From: a virus
Direction: 5' to 3' (one strand)
Length of the DNA stretch: 64,000 nucleotides
IMG/VR virus record: IMGVR_UViG_3300030329_006583
Location: 62,001 to 126,000 of that record
Below the pieces are notes generated by a model, which worked only from the letters and a program-made list of their open reading frames with translations, searched no databases and was not told the DNA's origin. Made by a program: the position numbers and the translations under genes. Positions 57,032 through 63,606 of the stretch are shown one piece after another. The stretch's first letter is position 1; the number at the start of each line of letters is the position of its first letter.

Positions 57032-58961
57032 CTAAATATTCCTTAATACATGTTGGATGTGATATATCAAGTTCCAGGTGTTGTGTTGGTTTAGAGAAAT
57101 CTACTCTTTCATGAAAAACCCATCCCCCCATCTTTTCTTTTAATTCTTGGGCCAGGTTATCAATTTCTTCTTCAGTAACATCTTTCCACGCTTTATCAAA
57201 AAACATGTTATTTTCAGGAATGTCTTCTTGTGTAATGTTATAAAGGCTAAGCCAGTGTTTTGACCAATAGTTTTTATACGTTCTTATTTTTCTTCCCAAA
57301 TCAAACCAAGAATAATGATGAACAGAGGGTAATAATTCTATGTTTCTACCAAACCATTCCTGATATTTTTCAAATGCTTCCTTATTTCCTGCCATGGCGT
57401 GAATCCTTAGGTTATGTGCATCTGTATGATAAAAAGATGCATGTGCTATTACTTCACCGGTATCATTATCAATATAATCACAACCATCTGTACCCATTGC
57501 TGCGTACAAATTATTGTCTTCATCATATTTTCTAAAATTAGCAGGAATTCCATGAGTAATGTGATTTTTATTTCTAGAAATTCTCCACTTCCATGGAGTT
57601 ACATCCATTCTCACCTTTTCTTCAGAACCCCAATATTCCACAACTGGAAGACACACTAAATCTACTTGTGTAGGAAATGATTTAATCAAATTAAATATTT
57701 TTTCATAATCATTTTCATGCACTACTTCATCGGAATCCTGTTGCCAACAAAAATCTCCGTTGCACAAAGATCTCGCGTGTGCCTTCTGTGTACCATCAAA
57801 AACTGCATGTCTGGGGTGATTCCAATCTTTTTCATTTTTGAATACTTTCAATCTCTCTTCTGTTTTTGACCATTCCTCTAGTTTTTCCCAGGTGCCATCA
57901 GTTGAACCACCGTCAACCACTATCACTTCATCACAAAAACCCAACATCGATGTAATAGAGGCTTCATAAGGATATTTTTGAGAAATACAATCTTTCGTTG
58001 TAGTATAACCAGAAAGGCTAGGTCTCCAATCCATTGAGTGTTTAATTCCTTTCCAAAACGTTTCTCGAGCGGCATACAAATAAGCCTCGGTATCGAATGC
58101 ATCATCTGTATTAAACCATATTTCATCCTTATGCTGAACATTATCATTTAAGTGAAGTTTGCAACCTAACATTTTCGCTTCTATCACCATTCTTGGGCAT
58201 GTATCACCCCCAGCTGGCAAATAAACAAAGCCTTCGGCTTGTGCCAATCTCTCTAGTACTTCTTCATAAGGTAAATTCCATACTACTTCATAATCTTTAT
58301 TGTTTTCCTTGCACCATTGTTCTGCAGATTCTGCACCTTTAACCCAGCTCGTAGAACCCAATACAATCCAACCCTTTCTTTCATGGGATGAATATTTTTC
58401 ATTTAATAATTTAACAGTAAGAAAAAAATTATGATCAAAAACAGAACTTAATACTGTATTATTTTTTTCCTCAAGAAATGGAAATACTTTAAAATATATT
58501 TCTTGCTGTTTTTCTGACATCCACCAAAGAGATTGTGCCCCATAATAAAATGCAGATATCATTTTTCCATGCATTTCATTGTGACAGTTACACATATGTG
58601 ACTCGGCGGCATAATGCTTGTCTGGTGAACGGTACTTACAATACTTGTAATCATATTCTAAAATAGAATAATTTAAATTTCCAACAATGCTGGGAATTAA
58701 ATTCATATCCATATTGGAAAAGTTACCAAATACCCAATATTTTTCATATCCGGATTCTAGAATTTCCAACGTTAAATCTTTACTTTTTAGTTTAAAAATA
58801 TCAAAAGGACATGAGGTTATTAATGCATCAGATGTAAGTTCAGCACCCCCACAATATTCTTCAGCAAACATGTCTGAAACAAAGATTATTTCTGTGTTTT
58901 CCGGAATTTCAATAGCAGTTGAATTCGATGATGTGTTAAATGGACTACTAGAACCAAACAT
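57024..58961 (-). CDS. Two-domain glycosyltransferase, GT-B-like plus GT2 (645 aa)
   Basis: The first ~330 residues are GT-B-like: IIFVSDMFAEEYCGGAELTSDAL, WIVLGSTSWVKGAESAEQW, and GFVYLPAGGDTCPRMVIEAKMLGCKLHLNDNVQ (E-x-K-x-x-G-C). From about residue 330 a GT2 domain begins (ISQKYPYEASITSMLGFCDEVIVVDGGSTDGTWEKL) with DFCWQQDSDEVV as metal motif (D-S-D). The fusion of an acceptor-side GT-B with a GT2 catalytic domain is found in bacterial capsule systems. ATG at 58961 has GGAGG upstream. It is the first gene of the island transcript, next to a 181-bp regulatory gap. Confidence 0.84.
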   Translation of the reverse strand: MFGSSSPFNTSSNSTAIEIPENTEIIFVSDMFAEEYCGGAELTSDALITSCPFDIFKLKSKDLTLEILESGYEKYWVFGNFSNMDMNLIPSIVGNLNYSILEYDYKYCKYRSPDKHYAAESHMCNCHNEMHGKMISAFYYGAQSLWWMSEKQQEIYFKVFPFLEEKNNTVLSSVFDHNFFLTVKLLNEKYSSHERKGWIVLGSTSWVKGAESAEQWCKENNKDYEVVWNLPYEEVLERLAQAEGFVYLPAGGDTCPRMVIEAKMLGCKLHLNDNVQHKDEIWFNTDDAFDTEAYLYAARETFWKGIKHSMDWRPSLSGYTTTKDCISQKYPYEASITSMLGFCDEVIVVDGGSTDGTWEKLEEWSKTEERLKVFKNEKDWNHPRHAVFDGTQKAHARSLCNGDFCWQQDSDEVVHENDYEKIFNLIKSFPTQVDLVCLPVVEYWGSEEKVRMDVTPWKWRISRNKNHITHGIPANFRKYDEDNNLYAAMGTDGCDYIDNDTGEVIAHASFYHTDAHNLRIHAMAGNKEAFEKYQEWFGRNIELLPSVHHYSWFDLGRKIRTYKNYWSKHWLSLYNITQEDIPENNMFFDKAWKDVTEEEIDNLAQELKEKMGGWVFHERVDFSKPTQHLELDISHPTCIKEYLGE

Positions 58962-59142
58962 ATACCCATACCTCCAGAGCTTAAGCAAATTTATTTCAAA
59001 TTATTCTGAATGTATATTATACAAAACTAATTACTGTAGTATTTTATTTTTGCTAGATCTGGATCCCTGAATATCTGAATATCTGATTATATTCAATTAG
59101 ATCTATTAATCTGATCAGTATTTAAATTAGATCTTTATAGTA
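58962..59142 (-). promoter_or_regulatory. Repeat-rich intergenic region upstream of the sugar island
   Basis: The gap holds three copies of (T)TAGATCT (59054-59060, 59097-59104, 59127-59134), a tandem TGAATATC doublet (59068-59083), and a palindrome CTGATCAG at 59111-59118. On the minus strand TTTTGTATAATATAC supplies a -10-like TATAAT at about 59017-59030, suited to start the island transcript. Combination of repeats and promoter-like sequence points to a regulated promoter or a protein-binding region. No gene was seen. Confidence 0.5.
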
Positions 59143-60441
59143 TTACAATATACTAGTAGCTAGAGAAGCAATTTCAGATCTGTGCCCATTTATTAAATGT
59201 ACATGACCGGTTAACATAGATTCTTTGAATTTTTGTACCACAATTGTTAGGCCATTAGATCTTTTATCAATGTAAGGTGTATCCACTTGATCTGTATCAC
59301 CCAATAAAACTATTTTAGAACCTTTACCGATTCTGGTAATTATTGTTTTTAGTTCATGAATGGTGGCATTTTGTGCTTCATCAACAATTACAAATGAATC
59401 ATTAAATGTTCTTCCTCTAATATATGACAGAGGGGAAATTTCTATTTCACCCTTTTGACGCATACTTTCAAAATACGATATATCGTTAAATGCGTGTCTA
59501 AAATTATCTATTAATGGTGCCATCCATGGTGCCATTTTTTCATCAACATCACCAGGTAAATAACCTAAATCCCTACCTACCGGTTCAATTGATCGTGTAA
59601 CTACTATTCTTTTATATTTTTTTTTAAATAAACCTGATAGTGCACTCATGAGTGTAATAAATGTTTTACCAGATCCTGCAATTCCAGTAATTGTGACTAG
59701 CTGTATATTGGGATTATTTAATAATCCGACTGCAAATGCTTGTTCTTTGTTTTTAGGTTCAATCCCTAAATCACTGTTAAAAGAAGCCAATCGATTTTTT
59801 TTAATATATCCGTTTTCATATATGCCTAATAAAGATTTGCCAAGCGGCGATTTTCCAATAATAAATTGATTTTCAAATACTTTTTCATCACCATTATATT
59901 GTATTTTTCCATGTTCGAAAAACAGATCAACATCACTATCAGAAAGTTCCAGCTGTATTTTACCTGAATATGCTGTATCTGCAGATAATTCTAGATGATC
60001 CTTCCAATAGTCTTCACCAATTAATCCTAATGCATCACATTTAACACGAAGGTTTATGTCTTTTGTAACAACTTTAACAGGGGTATTTTTAAATTCTAAG
60101 GCTAATTTAAGTGCACTACCCAATATTTGATTGTCGGCTAATTCTATGTCCAAACCATCAGGGATATTATTTCTAGAGTACTTGGTTTCAATTCTAATGG
60201 TCTGATCAGATTCCGGAATAGTTACGGCCTTATCCAATCGCCCAATGTCTCTAAGGCTATCTAGATAGCGATTGACATACCTGGCAGATTCACCTAATAA
60301 ACCAGGCTTATTTTTAAATTTGTCTAATTCATCTAAAACGGGAAGTGGAAGAACCACGTCATTTCCGGGGAATGAATGAATAGCTGTCATATCATAAAGA
60401 AGAACACTAGTGTCAACCACTAATACTTTTCTAGAGCTCAT
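59143..60441 (-). CDS. phoH: PIN-PhoH ATPase/ribonuclease (432 aa)
   Basis: N-terminal PIN domain: KVLVVDTSVLLYDMTAIHSF with the catalytic Asp (residues ~6-25), LPVLDELDKFK, and D-x-(Q)-I-L. C-terminal PhoH helicase-like ATPase: ITGIAGSGKTFITLMSAL Walker A (about 250-267), RSIEPVGRDLGYLPGDVDEKM, and SFVIVDEAQNATIHELK Walker B (about 345-360), GDTDQVDTP. The combination is the PhoH2 toxin-like helicase-RNase. I chose the ATG at 60441 with AAGGAAAT 5 nt upstream rather than a TTG-like upstream extension. PhoH genes are common in marine phages. Confidence 0.92.
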   Translation of the reverse strand: MSSRKVLVVDTSVLLYDMTAIHSFPGNDVVLPLPVLDELDKFKNKPGLLGESARYVNRYLDSLRDIGRLDKAVTIPESDQTIRIETKYSRNNIPDGLDIELADNQILGSALKLALEFKNTPVKVVTKDINLRVKCDALGLIGEDYWKDHLELSADTAYSGKIQLELSDSDVDLFFEHGKIQYNGDEKVFENQFIIGKSPLGKSLLGIYENGYIKKNRLASFNSDLGIEPKNKEQAFAVGLLNNPNIQLVTITGIAGSGKTFITLMSALSGLFKKKYKRIVVTRSIEPVGRDLGYLPGDVDEKMAPWMAPLIDNFRHAFNDISYFESMRQKGEIEISPLSYIRGRTFNDSFVIVDEAQNATIHELKTIITRIGKGSKIVLLGDTDQVDTPYIDKRSNGLTIVVQKFKESMLTGHVHLINGHRSEIASLATSIL

Positions 60442-60454
60442 GCAATTTCCTTTC

Positions 60455-60475
60455 GTGTACATTTAACGTATACAC
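60455..60475. promoter_or_regulatory. Imperfect palindrome in the divergent PhoH / HTH gene promoter region
   Basis: GTGTACAT (60455-60462) and GTATACAC (60468-60475) around TTAAC form a 21-bp near-palindrome (GTGTAY-AY pattern). It lies in the ~70-bp spacer between the divergent PhoH gene and the lone plus-strand gene, immediately upstream of the PhoH ribosome site. The shape suits a dimeric DNA-binding protein; the HTH protein transcribed away from it is one candidate. A T4-type late promoter motif TATAAATA follows at 60490-60497 on the + strand. Confidence 0.4.
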
Positions 60476-60511
60476 AATATTGTTCTTAATATAAATATGG
60501 AAACGTTTAAT

Positions 60512-60808
60512 ATGAAGCATAAAATAAATTTAATGAATTTATCAAATGGGGAAAAAGAAAAGATTGATTGTGATAGTACGTGTTATGAAATTTGCAAAAA
60601 TTATGATGTAGAGTGTAATCAAACACTTTGCAATTATTGGATTAACGATAATAAAAACAATAATTGTGTATTTCTTAGTGCTAATAACGGTGCTAAAACA
60701 TTACAACAGATTGGTGACATATTTGGCATTACAAGAATGCGCATATGCCAAATTGAAAAAAATGCCTTGAAAAAGCTTTGTAAAAAAAGTAAAAAATACG
60801 GGTATTAA
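60512..60808 (+). CDS. Sigma-region-4-like HTH protein (98 aa)
   Basis: The only convincing plus-strand gene. The C-terminal half TLQQIGDIFGITRMRICQIEKNALKKLCKK (about residues 66-95) is a close match to sigma70 region 4.2 (T-L-E-E-(I/V)-G--(F/Y)-G-(V/I)-(T/S)R-x-R-(I/V)-x-Q-(I/L)E--AL-KL). The N-terminal part has six Cys residues (CDSTCYEIC, CNQTLC) that could bind metal. No region 2 is present. ATG at 60512 has GGAAA 8 nt upstream; an ATG at 60497 lacks a ribosome site. It ends tail-to-tail with the FtsZ-like gene, overlapping by 4 bp. Probably a transcription regulator. Confidence 0.82.
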   Translation: MKHKINLMNLSNGEKEKIDCDSTCYEICKNYDVECNQTLCNYWINDNKNNNCVFLSANNGAKTLQQIGDIFGITRMRICQIEKNALKKLCKKSKKYGY

Positions 60809-61953
60809 ATACCACCCAACAAAGTAATTGCAACCAATCCGGGAATTCCTTCTTTTACGTAAACACCTGAAAATAGTGTGTTTGTTCTTCCGCCAACATA
60901 AGAAAATGCCGATTCCAGTCTTTTGCTCACCATTGGATCACCTGCCATTTCACTATTTGCAATCAATAACAAAACACCGGTCTCTGTGTTGCCTGTTGGT
61001 CCGGGACAAGGGGAAGATTTAAGAGAACCTTGGAATACACTAGCACCTAAATCAGATTTTGAAACATCCCTAATAACAGTACTCCCAATTACCATTCTAC
61101 CATTAACACCCAAGCATTTTTCTAAATCCTTTGAATCAAATGTTTGAATAGGTGATGGTTCATCTGCTAATTTAAAAACCTGACTCAATAATTTTGCAAA
61201 GTTTTTATTAGCAGCTGGGAACATATTTAACATCCCAACCTTTCCTCTTAGAAGTTGTAACTGTTTTTCATTATCAATTACAATATGAGGATAATCGCAG
61301 ACATCTTCTAGAACAGATTTATAATTTGTTGAAATTGTGGGATTTAATAATTCTTGTGCAGTAGGTTTTGAAACAACATAAACCACTTTACCAGAAGCCT
61401 CTGACGATGAAAGGTATCTACTAATAGAGCCATGTAATTCGGCACATGCACTCCCGGTACCGCCACCACCACCGGCTAATACAAATACCCAATCCACTTT
61501 CCCTATTTTGGATCTTAATGCATCTTCAACCATGGTACTATTATTGCGTAATACCTCTTTCCCCAAAACAATATCTTTTCCGACCCCATCTGCACCAGGG
61601 ATTACTAACACATGCTGATCTTCTACGCCGGTAGGTAAATCCTTGAGTGTGGTGTTAACAAGCAATGTTTTATTAAACCCTAGATCCATAAATGCTTTTG
61701 CTAATTTTCCACCACCACCACCAACTCCGATAAAAGCGCAATTAATGGCACTAGTAAATGTATTTTCCGGAAGAAGCTGATCATCCGCAATGGGTTCATC
61801 ATCATATGCTTCCACAAAATCAAATTCATCCATCACATCTGGTGGATTGATATAATCGTCATCCTGTTTTTTCTTTTTGCTCACGATACGCTCCTTCTTA
61901 TTTTTGAGTGGAAGATTATAATTAGTCATAGATTTTACTACTGTTGACGGCAT
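60805..61953 (-). CDS. FtsZ/tubulin-like GTPase (382 aa)
   Basis: Tubulin/FtsZ superfamily. After a ~65-aa charged, probably disordered N-terminus comes IGVGGGGGKL (residues 75-84, FtsZ G-box 1), LLVNTTLKDL (97-106, as FtsZ -INTDAQ-L), the tubulin signature VLAGGGGGTGSACAEL (158-173), VVYVVSKPTAQE (190-201), and IVIDNEKQL (224-232, base-contact Asn). TFDSKDLEKCLGVNGRMVIGS (271-291) is the T7 loop: D273 and D276 align with the two catalytic Asp of FtsZ N-x-D-x-x-D, so the polymer can probably hydrolyse GTP. Length equals FtsZ. It could form a filament for positioning phage DNA, as PhuZ/TubZ do, or interact with host FtsZ. It lies beside tmRNA. Confidence 0.82.
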   Translation of the reverse strand: MPSTVVKSMTNYNLPLKNKKERIVSKKKKQDDDYINPPDVMDEFDFVEAYDDEPIADDQLLPENTFTSAINCAFIGVGGGGGKLAKAFMDLGFNKTLLVNTTLKDLPTGVEDQHVLVIPGADGVGKDIVLGKEVLRNNSTMVEDALRSKIGKVDWVFVLAGGGGGTGSACAELHGSISRYLSSSEASGKVVYVVSKPTAQELLNPTISTNYKSVLEDVCDYPHIVIDNEKQLQLLRGKVGMLNMFPAANKNFAKLLSQVFKLADEPSPIQTFDSKDLEKCLGVNGRMVIGSTVIRDVSKSDLGASVFQGSLKSSPCPGPTGNTETGVLLLIANSEMAGDPMVSKRLESAFSYVGGRTNTLFSGVYVKEGIPGLVAITLLGGI

Positions 61954-62006
61954 ATGTCCCTTATTCCACCTTCATATATATACGGTAATTCCTTAAATTA
62001 ATTAAG

Positions 62007-62405
62007 TGGAGACGCCGGGAATCGAACCCGGGTCCTAAATACCTCCAACATCATGTCATTCACAAGGTTAGCCATTTTACTCTAAACCGGCAAAGTAACT
62101 CGAATTATCCCATCCCATATCGAGTATCTGGGATCCACCTGTATAAAAAGGTAATCACTTATTTCTAACTGAAAACCTTTTTTACCACCAGGGTAACCAT
62201 TCAGCCCTATTTACTCGAAGGCCAATCGAGTTTTGCTGGTCTTAGTTAAAAAGGCTCCCAGCAGCCTCGGATTAAGCAGCTAGTGCGTAATCGTTGTAAG
62301 TGTCAGTGTTGGCACTTATTAAGTTCAGCGTTTTTACAGAGACCTTCGCTGCCCTCTGCCTTGCACATAATGGTTTTGATACTCAGTCGAAACCTTTACA
62401 TCCCC
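62007..62405 (-). ncRNA. ssrA: Transfer-messenger RNA (tmRNA, one-piece)
   Basis: Both ends of the tRNA-like domain are present on the minus strand. The 5' end GGGGATG pairs with CGTCTCC at the 3' end, seven pairs including G3-U70, the alanyl-tRNA synthetase identity element. The conserved GGTTTCGACT stretch follows the 5' end, and the T-arm CCGGGTTCGATTCCCGG precedes the 3' end. The discriminator base A is followed by CTT, so CCA is not encoded and must be added. The tag frame is intact and several pseudoknot-forming arms are visible between. Length 399 nt. Immediately upstream is the Hc1-like gene, downstream the FtsZ-like gene. Confidence 0.95.
62272..62313 (-). other. tmRNA tag reading frame ANTDTYNDYALAA
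   Basis: Reading from a GCC resume codon to TAA gives ANTDTYNDYALAA (a charged Ala is added in front). The YALAA end is the usual degradation signal read by ClpXP-type proteases. The frame is preceded by an A/T-rich segment and flanked by stem-forming GC stretches as in known tmRNAs. Confidence 0.92.
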
Positions 62406-62420
62406 AATATTAATTTAAAT

Positions 62421-62606
62421 CTATTTTCTAGATTTTTCTTCACTAATTGTTAATTTTACCAGATCTTGAGCTTCCTTTTTCAATAATCTTAAACCCTTTC
62501 TAGCTCTTACACCGGCTGATGCATTTCCACTAGCATTTTTATGTACGTCTAACTCAAGACTCTCTACCAATACCTTTATTTCGTTCCACTTATCAATGAT
62601 TGACAT
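62421..62606 (-). CDS. Histone H1/Hc1-like DNA-binding protein (61 aa)
   Basis: The sequence MSIIDKWNEIKVLVESLEL, VHKNASGNASAGVRARKGLRLLKKEAQDL resembles the Hc1-type bacterial histone-like proteins (PF07432-like pattern: K-(x)-LVESLE-DV-K--GN-A-G-RARK-L--LKK-AQ). They bind and condense DNA through a single helical hairpin. ATG is preceded by TAAGGAGA at good spacing. It lies 15 bp from the tmRNA. It could condense phage DNA or alter host nucleoid structure; the role is inferred. Confidence 0.83.
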   Translation of the reverse strand: MSIIDKWNEIKVLVESLELDVHKNASGNASAGVRARKGLRLLKKEAQDLVKLTISEEKSRK

Positions 62607-62616
62607 AATTTTCTCC

Positions 62617-62832
62617 TTAAATTATAATATTAGAATCATTTTGATTCTGCGCTTCTGTGATATCATCCATGAATTGCTGACAACATTGCGAAATTTCCGT
62701 GAGTGCATTATTATCTTCTAATTCTAATGATAACAAATAACAAATTTTTAAAATCTGTTGTTGTGTAACACCATAATCAAGTATGGTTTTTACAATTTCT
62801 CTGCTCACTATTGATTTTTCTATTGCGTCCAT
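62617..62832 (-). CDS. Small helical phage protein (71 aa)
   Basis: Three predicted helices: DAIEKSIVSREIVKTILDYG, VTQQQILKICYLLSLELEDN, and NALTEISQCCQQFMDDITEAQ, with a hydrophobic C-terminus (SNIII). The motif SREIVK-IL-(D/N)(F/Y)GV--QQI-KI-LL-LEL resembles small proteins seen in T4-like marine phages. Function unknown. ATG preceded by GGAGTAAAA. Lies 10 bp upstream of the Hc1-like gene. Confidence 0.75.
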   Translation of the reverse strand: MDAIEKSIVSREIVKTILDYGVTQQQILKICYLLSLELEDNNALTEISQCCQQFMDDITEAQNQNDSNIII

Positions 62833-62842
62833 ATTTTACGTT

Positions 62843-63307
62843 TTACTCCACCGCCCTTCTATCTATAAATGATTCTATCTTAAATTTATCTTCTTTTTCA
62901 AAAACCAACATTTTACCGGTGATTTCATTTTCAACGTCATCTTTTGTCAAAACTACAAAAGATCCCCATCTTTTATTATCTATAATAAATTTAACATTTT
63001 CATAAGTGGGCAAATCACATTTATACGATTCTAGAATTTCAACTACACCTTTATCCAAAGTATATTTTATATCAATAATGGAGGATTGTGATTTTAAATC
63101 ATCCTTCCCAGCCATAATATGAGATTTACAAATATCAAATATTTTATGTATCACCCCACAATTATTACATGTAACATATTTTGGAATGACTGTATCACTA
63201 TCATCAATAATAGAAAACACAACGAATTTATGATATGCAAAATTCTCTTTATTCCTAAACTGAGGTAATACACAATGACATTCAATTATGTGTTTAATCC
63301 CATCCAT
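62843..63307 (-). CDS. Zinc-ribbon-containing phage protein (154 aa)
   Basis: The segment KYVTCNNCGVIHKIFDICKS (about residues 42-62) contains C-x2-C and a later Cys, suggesting a zinc ribbon. The N-terminal HIIECHCVLPQF and C-terminal LPTYENVKFIIDNKRWGSFVVLTKDDVENEI are conserved-looking beta/helix segments like those I associate with T4-like phage proteins of unknown function. No catalytic motif. Spacing to the next genes is short (10 bp). Confidence 0.78.
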   Translation of the reverse strand: MDGIKHIIECHCVLPQFRNKENFAYHKFVVFSIIDDSDTVIPKYVTCNNCGVIHKIFDICKSHIMAGKDDLKSQSSIIDIKYTLDKGVVEILESYKCDLPTYENVKFIIDNKRWGSFVVLTKDDVENEITGKMLVFEKEDKFKIESFIDRRAVE

Positions 63308-63316
63308 GTTTTTATT

Positions 63317-63523
63317 TTATTGCTTTTTAACTACAGATAACACATTATTTGATCCACGATCAAACGACATATTGACACTATTTGTCACTGTATTTAATAA
63401 TGATTTTAATTCTTCTTTTGTTAATGTTGATCTGTATGTTTCTACCACTGAATTATTAATTTGAGAAACAACAAAATCCCTTAATTCATATAATTTTCTG
63501 CCAAGTTCACTTTCTAAACTCAT
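63317..63523 (-). CDS. Small helical phage protein (68 aa)
   Basis: The start at 63523 (MSLESELGRKLYELRDFVV) is chosen because GGAGGGTGG precedes it by 2-3 nt; a frame extension to 63565 lacks a ribosome site. The protein is helical and charged, with a SLLNTVTNSVNMSFDRGSN middle and no known motif. It lies between the YkuK-like gene and the zinc-ribbon gene. Confidence 0.7.
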   Translation of the reverse strand: MSLESELGRKLYELRDFVVSQINNSVVETYRSTLTKEELKSLLNTVTNSVNMSFDRGSNNVLSVVKKQ

Positions 63524-63534
63524 ATCCACCCTCC

Positions 63535-63556
63535 ATGGAAAATATATGGAAAATAT
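63535..63556. repeat. Tandem 11-bp repeat
   Basis: ATGGAAAATAT occurs twice back to back in the 83-bp gap 63524-63606, adjacent to the ribosome site of the 68-aa gene. This may be a regulatory repeat or a slippage product; the rest of the gap is AT-rich. Confidence 0.6.
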
Positions 63557-63606
63557 ATTCCTCACGTAACACTAGTTAAATTGAAGTATGAAATTTGTAT
63601 AAATAA

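Noticed and set aside
60497-60511. Earlier ATG at 60497 for the HTH gene
   Set aside because: No ribosome site precedes it and it overlaps the TATAAATA motif; the ATG at 60512 has GGAAA upstream.
63598-63605. TATAAATA on the plus strand
   Set aside because: It reads toward the antisense of the YkuK-like gene with no plus-strand gene downstream.
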